Source: Comamonadaceae bacterium 2PF (GTDB lineage Bacteria; Pseudomonadota; Gammaproteobacteria; Burkholderiales; Burkholderiaceae_C). Taken from it: DNA of 39,270 bases. Of this stretch, positions 1 through 8,032 are shown piece by piece. A program made the position numbers and the translations under genes. The notes beneath the pieces were generated by a model. The model saw nothing but the letters and a program-made list of their open reading frames with translations. It had not been told where the DNA came from and searched no databases. Location of the stretch: positions 1 to 39,270 of the forward strand of contig SCMV01000037.1 in the NCBI GenBank assembly GCA_005502875.1. The letters are read 5' to 3'. How positions within the stretch are numbered: the stretch's first letter is position 1; the number at the start of each line of letters is the position of its first letter.

Positions 1-1531
1 CCCAAGCGGCGTACGGGGTCACGCCGGCTTGCCCCTGCACCTGCGCCAACAGCACACCGCGCGTCTGCCCGGGCATGCGTTGCACAACGCGCCCTTGGTG
101 ATCGATGACGACGGTGGCTCCCGTGTTGGTCGATCGGATCGTCGGAATTTGGAATTCCAGTGAACGCATGCGTGCAACCTGCAGGTGCTGATGGATGGCG
201 ACCGTGTCGCCAAACCAGGCGAGGTTGCTCACGTTGGCGAACACCGTGGGGGCCTTGTCCGCGTGCACGAAACGGCTCGCCAACTCTTCCCCGAACAAGT
301 CCTCGTAACAGATGTTGGGGCCCACACGCTGTCCCTTGACCGCGAACGAAGGTGCCGCGATGGGCCCTCGAGAAAAATCCCCCAGCGGCATGTTCATCAT
401 GTTGACGAACCAGCGAAAGCCGAGCGGGATGAACTCACCAAAAGGCACGAGGTGGTGCTTGTCGTAGCGGTAAGGTTGCGCCTGGTCAGGCGACAGCCCC
501 ACCACCGAGTTGCTGTAGCCGGCATCCAGGCTGCCAAGCGGCATCCCGATCAGCGCTGCACGCCCCTGGCCAGGGCCGAACATCGAACGGATGCCATCCC
601 AGTAGCCCTCAGGCAGTTGCTCGGGCAGCAGCGGGATCGCCGTTTCGGGCGCCACCACGAGGTCGGCTTGTGCCTGCTGCAACTGCTGCCCATGCCAGAC
701 CAGCATGCTCCCAAGCATGCGGGCGTCGAACTTTTGATCCTGGGCGACATTGCTTTGCAGCAGCGCCACTTTCAAGGGCTGCCCGTGAGCACGGGTGTGC
801 GGCTCAGGCGCCCAGACCGACAACCCGATGGTCAGGCCGATCACAGGCAAAAGCATCGACCAACCGGACCTGCGGGGCACACCTTGCCCAACACGTCCTC
901 CCACACCACGCGAAGCGCCCCAGACGCCCAGCGCGGCCAATGCCACCAACGCCGCCCAGATGGCGCCCATGCCGTAGACCCCCACCCAGGGCGCCAACCG
1001 CGCCCAGGGCGTGTCGATCAAGGCGTACCCGCTGGCACCCCAAGGAAAGCCCGTGAAAATCAGCGCCCGGGCCAACTCGGCCAACAGCCAAAGCGCGCCG
1101 AACAGCACCGCATCACACCAAGGCGAGCCGCGCCGCAAAAGCCGCCACACGGCGCCGACCAAGGCCAGGTAGCCTGACAAGGCACCGCACAACAGGACCA
1201 CGGCCAGCGCCGAGAGCCAGGCAGGCAAACCGCCGAAGTGATGCAGGCTGACGAACATCCAGCCCGTCGCGCCCACCAGCCAGACGCTGCCATGCAGCCA
1301 GACCACCAGCGCCCCGGCGCGCACCGAGCGCTGTCCGGCCAACACGCCCACCAGCCAAGCCAGCGCGGCGGTTTGGAGCAGCGCAGGCAAGGCCCCATGC
1401 AGGGCCGCCGCCCACGGCGACAAGGCCAGTGCGTGCAACCCGCCGGAAAAGAAGGCGAGCCACCAGCCAGGCGCCTTCACCCCTTGCGCCTGACTGCCCA
1501 CCAAAGAGCGCGCCCCAGCCACCTCAAGCAT
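1..1531 (-). CDS. lnt: Apolipoprotein N-acyltransferase Lnt (3' end cut by window)
   Basis: Lnt transfers an acyl chain from phospholipid to the N-terminal cysteine of lipoproteins, the last step of lipoprotein maturation in the inner membrane. About 510 residues are visible, close to the full family length, and the frame stays open to the left edge. The N-terminal third is a run of hydrophobic membrane segments (about residues 20-230). A nitrilase-like domain follows, with the expected catalytic triad: E296 in VAPETAIP, K358 in YDKHHLVPFGE and C408 in NICYEDLFG. The ATG at 1531-1529 overlaps the corC stop by 8 nt, so the two genes are probably translationally coupled. Pairing of corC with lnt is widely conserved in proteobacteria. 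An internal GTG near 1477 (VKAPGWW) is an alternative start. Confidence 0.93.
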   Translation of the reverse strand, partial: MLEVAGARSLVGSQAQGVKAPGWWLAFFSGGLHALALSPWAAALHGALPALLQTAALAWLVGVLAGQRSVRAGALVVWLHGSVWLVGATGWMFVSLHHFGGLPAWLSALAVVLLCGALSGYLALVGAVWRLLRRGSPWCDAVLFGALWLLAELARALIFTGFPWGASGYALIDTPWARLAPWVGVYGMGAIWAALVALAALGVWGASRGVGGRVGQGVPRRSGWSMLLPVIGLTIGLSVWAPEPHTRAHGQPLKVALLQSNVAQDQKFDARMLGSMLVWHGQQLQQAQADLVVAPETAIPLLPEQLPEGYWDGIRSMFGPGQGRAALIGMPLGSLDAGYSNSVVGLSPDQAQPYRYDKHHLVPFGEFIPLGFRWFVNMMNMPLGDFSRGPIAAPSFAVKGQRVGPNICYEDLFGEELASRFVHADKAPTVFANVSNLAWFGDTVAIHQHLQVARMRSLEFQIPTIRSTNTGATVVIDHQGRVVQRMPGQTRGVLLAQVQGQAGVTPYAAW

Positions 1532-2414
1532 GCTCGGCGGCGTCAGCGGGCCCGGCGACGGGGATCACCTTGAACCAGCGCACTGCGCCGCCACGCGCCA
1601 GCATCACCACAAAGCGCAAGCCACCCAGCTCAACCACCTCCCCACGGCGAGGCACCCGACCCAGCTCATGCGCCACCAGGCCGCCGATGGTGTCGAAATC
1701 ATCCTGGGGCAGTTGCACCTGGAAGGCGTCGTTCACATCGGCGATGAGCGCATCTCCGGCCACCCGCTGGCTGCCGTCGGCCAGCGTGAAGATGCTCGAC
1801 TCGCCGTCGTCGTCGTCGAATTCGTCCTCGATCTCGCCAACGATCTCTTCGAGCACATCCTCGATGGTGATGAGTCCGGCCGTCTTGCCGAACTCGTCGA
1901 TCACGATGGCCAGGTGACTGCGGTTGGAGCGAAATTCACGCAACAACTCATTGAGCCCCTTGGATTCGGGCACGAAATACGGTGCCCTCAACAGCGTGCG
2001 CAGGTTCAAATCTGGCGACCGTTGCAGCTTGAGCAAATCTTTGGCCATCAGCAGGCCGATGATGTTGTCGCGACTGTCCTGGTAGACCGGAAATCGGGAG
2101 TGCCCCGTGTCGATGACGGAAGCCAGCAACTCTTCATAGGGCGCGTCGATGTCGAGCATGTCCATGCGCCTGACGGCCACCATGACATCGCCCGCCGTCA
2201 TGCTCGCCATGCGGATCACCCCCTCGAGCATGACGCGCGATTCGGGCTCGATCAGCTCGCGCTGCTCGGCATCGGCCAGGGTGCGAATGAGTTCCGCCGT
2301 GGAATCGGGCCCTGGAGACAGGAACTCGACAAGGCGGACAAACAGGCTGCGGGGGTCCCGCTCACGGGGACGCCGATCGACCCGGGATGGTCGACTGGGG
2401 GAAGGTTCGGACAC
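1524..2414 (-). CDS. corC: CorC/HlyC-family CBS-domain protein (Mg/Co efflux accessory)
   Basis: This is a cytosolic CBS-pair protein of the CorC/YbeX type, 296 residues, close to the family size. The order is a short charged N-terminus, a CBS pair from about residue 68 (TAGDVMVAVRRMDMLDID and the second repeat with HLAIVIDEFGKTAGLITIEDVLEEIVGEI), and a C-terminal CorC_HlyC domain (about 205-285, with VAHELGRVPRRGEVVELGGLRF). The family is linked to magnesium and cobalt efflux and, through its link with lnt and ybeY, to ribosome and envelope physiology; the exact role here is inferred. I chose the GTG at 2414 (VSEPSPSR). The frame extends further upstream but only as an antisense shadow of the divergent CobW gene, and no Shine-Dalgarno supports an earlier start. 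The gene is divergent from cobW, 123 bp apart. Confidence 0.9.
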   Translation of the reverse strand: MSEPSPSRPSRVDRRPRERDPRSLFVRLVEFLSPGPDSTAELIRTLADAEQRELIEPESRVMLEGVIRMASMTAGDVMVAVRRMDMLDIDAPYEELLASVIDTGHSRFPVYQDSRDNIIGLLMAKDLLKLQRSPDLNLRTLLRAPYFVPESKGLNELLREFRSNRSHLAIVIDEFGKTAGLITIEDVLEEIVGEIEDEFDDDDGESSIFTLADGSQRVAGDALIADVNDAFQVQLPQDDFDTIGGLVAHELGRVPRRGEVVELGGLRFVVMLARGGAVRWFKVIPVAGPADAAEHA

Positions 2415-2537
2415 GGCAGGGGTGTCGTGGTTGGGATGCCCCAAGAATACCCCATGGATGCCCCATCGCCCCAGGGGCGGCCACAGCTCCCCCGTGACAC
2501 CCCGCCTCGCAGGCTCAAACCGGCCTACACTAGGCCC

Positions 2538-3602
2538 ATGAGCCTGATCCCCGTCACCATCCTCACCGGCTTCCTGGGCGCCGGCAAGACCACCCTGCTC
2601 AAGCGCGTGCTGACCGAAGCCCATGGCCAGAAGATCGCCGTCATCGAAAACGAGTTCGGCGAAGAAAACATCGACAACGAGATCCTCGTGGCCGACACCG
2701 AAGAGCACATCGTCCAGATGAGCAACGGCTGCGTCTGTTGCACGATCCGGGAAGACCTGCGCGAGACGCTGTCCGACCTGGTCAAGCAAAAGAAGGCCGG
2801 CACCCTGAATTTCGAGCGCGTGGTCATCGAAACCACCGGCCTGGCCGACCCAGGCCCCGTGGCCCAGACCTTCTTCATGGACGACGAGATCGCCGAGCAT
2901 TACCTGCTCGACGCCATCGTCACCCTGGTGGACGCCAAGCACGGCGACCAGCAGCTCGACACCCGCCAGGAAGCGCGCCGCCAGGTGGGCTTCGCCGACC
3001 TGATCTTCATGAGCAAGTCCGACCTGGTGAGCACCGAGCAGGCAGACGCCCTGTCTCACCGCATCAAGCACATGAACCCGCGCGCACCGCAAAAGCGCGT
3101 GCACTTCGGCGAGGTGCCCATCAAAGAGGTCTTCGACCTCAAGGGCTTCAACCTCAACGCCAAGCTCGACATCGACCCGGACTTCCTCACCGAAGGCCAC
3201 GGTCACGCGCACCAGCACGACCACGGGCATGGCCACGACCACGACTGCGGCCACGACCACGCCCATGGCGAGCACTGCGACCACCCGCACCACCACGCCC
3301 ACGACGATGACGTCAAGTCCTTCGTCTACAAAGCCAGCAAGCCTTTCGACGCCACCAAACTCGAAGACTTCCTGGGCTCGATGGTTCAGATCTACGGGCC
3401 GCGCATGCTTCGCTACAAGGGCGTGCTGCACGTCAAGGGCATCGACAAGAAGGTGGTCTTCCAGGGCGTGCACCAGCTGATGGGCAGCGACACCGGCCCC
3501 AAGTGGTCGCCCGGCGAGACCAAACAAAGCAAGATGGTCTTCATCGGCATCGACATCCCCCAGGACCTGTTTAAGGCGGGCCTGGATCAATGCCTGGCCT
3601 GA
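2538..3602 (+). CDS. CobW/COG0523 metal-handling GTPase with His-rich loop
   Basis: This is a G3E-class GTPase of the CobW/YjiA/ZNG1 family, 354 residues. Walker A GFLGAGKT is at residues 11-18, the family metal motif GCVCC at 64-68, the base-recognition motif SKSD (NKxD variant) at 159-162, and a CobW C-terminal domain at about 260-350. Residues 220-255 form a metal-binding linker: 17 of 36 residues are His, with two Cys and several Asp. Family members deliver or store metals, often zinc, and COG0523 proteins have been tied to zinc limitation. The substrate metal here is inferred. The ATG at 2538 begins the conserved MSLIPVTILTGFLGAGKT; upstream frame is shadow. It is followed on the same strand by dksA, whose zinc finger has lost most of its cysteines, which makes a zinc link attractive. 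No convincing Zur box was seen upstream. Confidence 0.93.
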   Translation: MSLIPVTILTGFLGAGKTTLLKRVLTEAHGQKIAVIENEFGEENIDNEILVADTEEHIVQMSNGCVCCTIREDLRETLSDLVKQKKAGTLNFERVVIETTGLADPGPVAQTFFMDDEIAEHYLLDAIVTLVDAKHGDQQLDTRQEARRQVGFADLIFMSKSDLVSTEQADALSHRIKHMNPRAPQKRVHFGEVPIKEVFDLKGFNLNAKLDIDPDFLTEGHGHAHQHDHGHGHDHDCGHDHAHGEHCDHPHHHAHDDDVKSFVYKASKPFDATKLEDFLGSMVQIYGPRMLRYKGVLHVKGIDKKVVFQGVHQLMGSDTGPKWSPGETKQSKMVFIGIDIPQDLFKAGLDQCLA

Positions 3603-3653
3603 TCAGGTTTGGTTTCTAGGGATAGCCTGGGGAGTCCAGTCAAAGACCATGGC

Positions 3654-3659
3654 TACAAT
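3654..3659 (+). promoter_or_regulatory. Possible -10 element (TACAAT) upstream of dksA
   Basis: TACAAT in the context TGGCTACAATCCGC lies 128 bp before the dksA start. The same TGGCTACAATCCGC string occurs on the minus strand upstream of lepA. No good -35 hexamer sits 16-18 bp upstream, so this is a motif call only. Confidence 0.35.
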
Positions 3660-3717
3660 CCGCGCGCTTCCCAAGGGTGGACGAACCCGACGGTTGGCAC
3701 TTCAGTCCGGAGCGGGT

Positions 3718-3741
3718 CCGATTTCAGGCGCCTGAATCCGG
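3718..3741. promoter_or_regulatory. Palindrome in the dksA leader
   Basis: A perfect 14-bp palindrome, TTCAGGCGCCTGAA (3723-3736), is flanked after two mismatches by a further 3-bp match (CCG/CGG). It sits between the candidate -10 and the dksA start. It could be a dimer operator or an RNA hairpin; nothing in the window decides which. Confidence 0.4.
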
Positions 3742-3786
3742 TCACCCCCCTGTCTGTGGATCACGCAATTCGGGAAGGAGGATCCT

Positions 3787-4491
3787 GTGACGAAAACCAC
3801 CGCCTCTGGCACCAAGGCTGCCGCCAAGTCGGCCAGCGCCAAGTCGGCTGCTCCAGCCAAGACCGCTGCGCGCAAGGCGGCCCCAGCCAAGTCCGATTCC
3901 CGAGTCGCCCCCGAATCCCCTCAAGCTGCAGCGGCCCCTGCCGAAGCAGACGTCAAGTCCCGTATCGCGGCCACGGCCAAACAGCCAGCCAAGAAAACCA
4001 GTAGCACCCAAAACGACATGCCTGCAGCCACCACCAAGGTCGACACCAAACTCGCCAGCGCCTGGAAATCCAAGGCCGGTCGCGACCTGAGCGAAGCCGA
4101 ACTCATGGCCATGCCGGACGCCGAGTACATGAGCGACAAGCAACTCGATTTCTTCCGCGCGCGCCTGGAAGCCCAGAAGGAAGACCTGCTGTCCAACGCC
4201 GGCGAAACGACCGAACACCTGCGCGAAGACACCTCCATCGTGCCCGACCCGGCCGACCGCGCCACCATCGAGGAAGAGCACGCCCTGGAGTTGCGCACCC
4301 GAGACCGCGAGCGCAAGCTGCTCAAGAAAATCTCGCAAGCCCTGGTTCGCATCGACAATGGCGAATACGGCTTCTGCGACGAAACCGGGGAGCCCATCGG
4401 CCTGGGCCGCCTGCTGGCCCGCCCCACCGCCACCCTGTCACTGGAAGCCCAGCAGCGTCGCGAACTCAAGCAGAAGATGTTCGGGGACTGA
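3787..4491 (+). CDS. dksA: RNA polymerase-binding transcription factor DksA, cysteine-depleted
   Basis: DksA binds the RNA polymerase secondary channel and, with ppGpp, controls rRNA, amino acid and stress promoters. The protein has 234 residues against about 150 in E. coli. The extra part is an N-terminal tail of about 85 residues rich in Ala, Lys, Ser and Pro. The coiled-coil tip motif is intact (PDPADRA, matching DxxDxA). In the globular zinc-finger region only the first of the four usual cysteines remains: C197, then T200, S218 and A221 in the other positions, so zinc is probably not bound. The GTG start follows a strong AAGGAGG at proper spacing. The gene lies 184 bp after the CobW gene and 27 bp before the STAS-like gene. 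Cysteine-poor DksA proteins are known and can work without zinc; that this one does is inferred. Confidence 0.94.
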   Translation: MTKTTASGTKAAAKSASAKSAAPAKTAARKAAPAKSDSRVAPESPQAAAAPAEADVKSRIAATAKQPAKKTSSTQNDMPAATTKVDTKLASAWKSKAGRDLSEAELMAMPDAEYMSDKQLDFFRARLEAQKEDLLSNAGETTEHLREDTSIVPDPADRATIEEEHALELRTRDRERKLLKKISQALVRIDNGEYGFCDETGEPIGLGRLLARPTATLSLEAQQRRELKQKMFGD

Positions 4492-4518
4492 TCCCGCGAA
4501 CATCCGATCAGGACAGAG

Positions 4519-6285
4519 ATGAGCAAGGAATCCGGCAGTTTCCTGCGCAAGGTGGCGCGCTTCGTCGCCAATCCGACCACGGATTGGTCGGATTTGGACG
4601 CGCCCCCCTCTGACGCCGGTGAGAGCGACTACGCCAAGACCGAAATCAAGGCGATGATCGAGCGCAAACGGCGCAACGACTTCGTGCGCAAGCGCGAGCT
4701 CGACATGCTGCGCAAGATCCGCCGCGAAGGCCTGAACCCGGATGCGGCCCTGGCACTTGGCGGCGCCTCCAACCTTGACCCGGAGTCGCGGCCCCAAAGC
4801 GGTGCGCGCTCCGACATCGCCGTCAAGGCCAAGATCGACGAAATCGAGCTGCAAATGGTGGGCATCAGCGCCCGCCCTGCCCCTGCCACGCCCTCCCAGG
4901 CCGCAGGGCTGCCAACGGTGCCCGGCGGCTCGGTCGACCTGCCCATCACGGCACCGGATCGCCTGAACCCGCCCACCCTGCCGTTCGTCGAACACGCGTC
5001 GACGGTCATGGAGCCCGCGAGGTCGGATGCGCTGGCGTTCAGCCCACCGGCTGCCTCCCTGCCCATCGTCGGCGCCACGCTGCCTGGGGGCATCGGCGTT
5101 CACGTCATGGAGATGGCCCACGACCCGGAGCTTGACGAGGCCGTCATCGCGTTCGCGAATGCCGACTTCGACCAATGCGAGCAGTGCCTGCTCAATTTGG
5201 TGCACCCCGGCTCGAGCCGCCACGAACACGCCGACACCTGGCTGGTTCTGTTCGATTTTTACCGGGCCCTTGACCTGCCCCACAAGTTCGACAACCTGGC
5301 GGTTTCTTATGCGCAGCAGTTCGGCGTTTCCGCACCGCAGTGGTACTCCTTGCCGCAGCGCGTCGCCGACTTGATCGAATCCGAGTCGGCAGGCGCCGCA
5401 CCAGCGGATGCATCGGGCGCTCGCCCCAGCCTCAGCGAAGCGCTTGGCCCCTCTGACGACGAAAACACCGACCCCATCACCGAAGGCCGTGAATGGGACG
5501 TCCCCCAGCCCGGCTGGATCGCACCATCCGTCGTGGACCCGGAGGCACTTGCGCAACTGCGCGTGGCCTTGCTTCAGCTGCCTCGCCCCTGGCGCATCGA
5601 CTGGCAAGGGGTCAACCAGGTCACCCCTGAGGCCGCACACCAGCTCAGCCAACTGCTGCAGCAATGGGCCAGAGAGCCCATGGAGTTGATCTGGGTCGGC
5701 GGCCAGCACCTGTTGAACCTGCTCGAAGAGCTGACCCCCACCGGCAGCCGCGATGCCGATCCTGCCCACTGGATGCTGCGCCTGGACTTGCTGCGCATGG
5801 TCAACCAGCCCGTGGTGTTTGACGAGGTCGCGATCGACTACTGCGTCACCTACGAGTTGTCGCCACCCTCGTGGGAGCCCACTCGCTGCATCGTGCGCGA
5901 GCAGCAGGACGCGGTCAGCGCCCCCACGGCTCCCATGTCCCACGTCAGCGACGTCACCACGAGCTTCGTGGAATCGCAGTTGCACCAGGAAATTTCCTAC
6001 GTGCAAGTGGCTGCGCTGAACCTGTCTGGCCAGCTGGTGGGTGACATCGGTGCCACCCTGCAGCGCCTGGACGACCAGTTGGGCGCCAGCGTCTCGCTCG
6101 AAGTCGATTGCAGCCACCTGTTGCGCGTCGACTTCATCGCCGCCGGCGACTTGTTGAACTGGGTGCTGTCACGCCGCGCAGAGCAGCGTCAGGTCTGCTT
6201 CCTGAACCCGCACCGTTTGGTGGCGCTGTTCTTCGGCGCCATGGGCATCAACGAGCACGCCACGGTCAAGCTGCAGATGATCTGA
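4519..6285 (+). CDS. STAS-like protein of unknown function, 588 aa
   Basis: I do not recognise a named gene. The N-terminus (about 1-80) is charged and predicted helical (KTEIKAMIERKRRNDFVRKR). A Pro/Ala-rich linker follows (about 110-190). Residues about 195-285 look like an all-helical, TPR-like module ending in LAVSYAQQFGVSAPQW (260-275). A STAS-like strand-helix unit starts near residue 355 (PWRIDWQGVNQVTPEAAHQL), followed by a second copy of the end motif, VAIDYCVTYELSPPSW (437-452). The C-terminus (about 520-588) is a second STAS-like unit, with CSHLLRVDFIAAGDLLNWVL. No membrane segment or signal peptide is seen. It starts 27 bp after dksA and probably shares its transcript. STAS domains commonly serve in anti-sigma-antagonist or scaffold roles, but no partner kinase is present here. 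Confidence 0.8.
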   Translation: MSKESGSFLRKVARFVANPTTDWSDLDAPPSDAGESDYAKTEIKAMIERKRRNDFVRKRELDMLRKIRREGLNPDAALALGGASNLDPESRPQSGARSDIAVKAKIDEIELQMVGISARPAPATPSQAAGLPTVPGGSVDLPITAPDRLNPPTLPFVEHASTVMEPARSDALAFSPPAASLPIVGATLPGGIGVHVMEMAHDPELDEAVIAFANADFDQCEQCLLNLVHPGSSRHEHADTWLVLFDFYRALDLPHKFDNLAVSYAQQFGVSAPQWYSLPQRVADLIESESAGAAPADASGARPSLSEALGPSDDENTDPITEGREWDVPQPGWIAPSVVDPEALAQLRVALLQLPRPWRIDWQGVNQVTPEAAHQLSQLLQQWAREPMELIWVGGQHLLNLLEELTPTGSRDADPAHWMLRLDLLRMVNQPVVFDEVAIDYCVTYELSPPSWEPTRCIVREQQDAVSAPTAPMSHVSDVTTSFVESQLHQEISYVQVAALNLSGQLVGDIGATLQRLDDQLGASVSLEVDCSHLLRVDFIAAGDLLNWVLSRRAEQRQVCFLNPHRLVALFFGAMGINEHATVKLQMI

Positions 6286-6331
6286 GGCGCTCGGGCCTGT
6301 CAGAGGGCTGGCTGCGCCGCCCGTCCCCGAC

Positions 6332-7099
6332 TCAGCGCGCAGCCGCCAGCGTCAGCAGCCCTTCGAAGATCAGGTTCTCCACCACCATCGGCTGGAGTTC
6401 CTCGACGTGTGTCAGCCGAGACACCGCACCGCCCGACATGATCAGCAGCGGATCGCGACCCGCGCGCACCCGCAGCCGCCTCAGGGAGCGCTCGATGGCG
6501 CCGGCGATCGCATCGGTGCCACCGCTCATCAATGCATCGCTGGTGTTGGTGGGGAAGTCGCGCACCTCGCCAGTGGGCACCTTCAAGCCGGCGGTGCCAC
6601 TCTCCAGGGCTCGGTACATCAGGCCGAAACCCGGCAGGATCAAGCCCCCCAGAAAGCGGCCATCTGCGTCCACCGCATCCACCGTGACCGCCGTGCCCAC
6701 CATCACGGCCAGCACAGGCGGCACGTCGTTGGGCGCACACAACAAAGCCCGCTGGCGCGCACCGATGATCGCCGCCCAGCGGTCGGCACCCAGGCGCTGA
6801 GGGTGCTCGTAACCATTGATCACGCCGCCACCCAGGCGAGACGAAGACACCCACTGCGCCGGCAAACCCCAGCCTTCGGTGAGCTGCTCTTCGACGCGGC
6901 GTTTGATGGCCTCACCCGCCACCACACAGCCCAGCATGGCCTGGGGCGCAGGCAAGCTGCTCCAGTGTTCATCCCAGAGGTGATCGATGTCCTCCAGGAC
7001 CACCGCGCCATGCGCCAGCAGGTCAGCACCGGGGGCGGGTCGGTCGTACAGGCCCCATTTCAAACGGGTGTTGCCGATGTCGATGACGAGGAAGGACAT
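6332..7099 (-). CDS. coaX: Type III pantothenate kinase CoaX
   Basis: CoaX phosphorylates pantothenate, the first step of coenzyme A synthesis. The protein has 255 residues, normal for the family. It has the ASKHA-fold phosphate motif DIGNTRLKW at residue 7, the GADRW motif at 104-108 with the conserved Asp106, and GTAVTVD at 135-141. I chose the ATG at 7099 because [11 protein letters not shown] is the canonical family start; the frame runs further upstream without homology. The birA biotin ligase gene that often precedes coaX is not present. It converges with the STAS-like gene (46 bp between stops; no terminator seen) and diverges from the chalcone-isomerase-like gene (211 bp). That divergent gap shows no strong promoter to my eye. 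Confidence 0.94.
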   Translation of the reverse strand: MSFLVIDIGNTRLKWGLYDRPAPGADLLAHGAVVLEDIDHLWDEHWSSLPAPQAMLGCVVAGEAIKRRVEEQLTEGWGLPAQWVSSSRLGGGVINGYEHPQRLGADRWAAIIGARQRALLCAPNDVPPVLAVMVGTAVTVDAVDADGRFLGGLILPGFGLMYRALESGTAGLKVPTGEVRDFPTNTSDALMSGGTDAIAGAIERSLRRLRVRAGRDPLLIMSGGAVSRLTHVEELQPMVVENLIFEGLLTLAAAR

Positions 7100-7310
7100 G
7101 GAGAAAGGGCGCAGGCCCGACAGGCCCGCAGAATCAGGACAAGGGGCCATTGTCGCGCATGGTGGATGTGACAACCGCTTGCAAGGCCCATCAAGGGATG
7201 ACGCATACTCCCATCCGCGCGTCGCCCCTGTCGTGAAATATGACCACGCGTGATGTCTGATGACATGGCGGCGCAACGCACACCCGATCAACCGCCAAAC
7301 CGGAACCCGC

Positions 7311-7892
7311 ATGTTCAAGCTGATCCCCGCATGGGCCCTGGCCCTGCTGTCCGCCCTCACCCTCCAAGCTCACGCCGCCGTGGAAGTGCGCGGCGTCAAG
7401 TTCGCCGACACCACCACCGTTGCGGGGCAAGCCTTGCAACTCAATGGCGCGGGCGTGCGCGTGAAGGTCATCATCGACGTCTACGCCGCCGGCCTGTACG
7501 TGGGCAAGCGCGACGCATCGGCACAGGCTTTGCTGAGCCAGCCCGGCGCCAAGAGCATGCAGATCGTGCTGCTGCGCGACCTCACCGGCGAAGACTTCGC
7601 CGACGCCATGATCAAGGGCTTTCACAAGAACAACACCGATGCCGACGTGGCCCGATTCCAGGGCCGACTGGATGAACTGCGCAAGACCATGGTGTCTTTT
7701 GGCACGGTCAAAAAAGGCACGGCGATCCAGCTGAACCTCGTGCCTGGGGCTGGCATCCGGACCCTCGTGGACGGCGCACAAAAAGGCACGGACATACAGG
7801 GCGACGACTTCTACGCTGCCCTGCTCAAAATCTGGCTGGGGACCAAGCCGGTTGACGATGACCTCAAGACGGGCCTGCTGAGCGCCAAGTGA
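7311..7892 (+). CDS. Exported chalcone-isomerase-like protein
   Basis: This 193-residue protein has a clear signal peptide ([20 protein letters not shown], cleavage after about residue 22, HA-AV). The mature part matches the chalcone-isomerase-like family: [28 protein letters not shown], then the VYAAGLYVG strand and the [11 protein letters not shown] and LLKIWLG segments near the end. Bacterial members are periplasmic and their ligand and activity are not settled, so no enzyme function is claimed. The ATG at 7311 begins the signal peptide; the frame extends 17 codons upstream to 7260 without support. It is a single-gene unit closed by a strong terminator at 7931. Confidence 0.88.
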   Translation: MFKLIPAWALALLSALTLQAHAAVEVRGVKFADTTTVAGQALQLNGAGVRVKVIIDVYAAGLYVGKRDASAQALLSQPGAKSMQIVLLRDLTGEDFADAMIKGFHKNNTDADVARFQGRLDELRKTMVSFGTVKKGTAIQLNLVPGAGIRTLVDGAQKGTDIQGDDFYAALLKIWLGTKPVDDDLKTGLLSAK

Positions 7893-7930
7893 TCCAGGCT
7901 GCTGCTCGCGCTTGAGCGAGCCCGCACGAA

Positions 7931-7972
7931 AGGCCGATGCCGTGAGAACTGCATCGGCCTTTTGGCTTTTTT
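7931..7972 (+). terminator. Intrinsic terminator after the chalcone-isomerase-like gene
   Basis: A perfect 10-bp stem AGGCCGATGC / GCATCGGCCT has a 10-nt loop and is followed by TTTTGGCTTTTTT. It lies 39 bp after the stop codon. Confidence 0.92.
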
Positions 7973-8032
7973 CCTCGCACCAACCGAGTCCGCAAAAGCT
8001 AACCTCGCTGAAAACTCAGCCAAGGCCTGACC

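Noticed and set aside
2415-3590. Upstream extension of the corC frame (to 3590)
   Set aside because: It is the antisense shadow of the CobW gene, whose His-rich region gives a Val/Ala-rich reverse translation.
4438-6117. 559-codon minus-strand open frame opposite the STAS-like gene
   Set aside because: I considered whether this was the real gene. The plus-strand frame has a plausible start 27 bp after dksA, structured STAS-like units and better amino acid composition, so the minus frame is the shadow.
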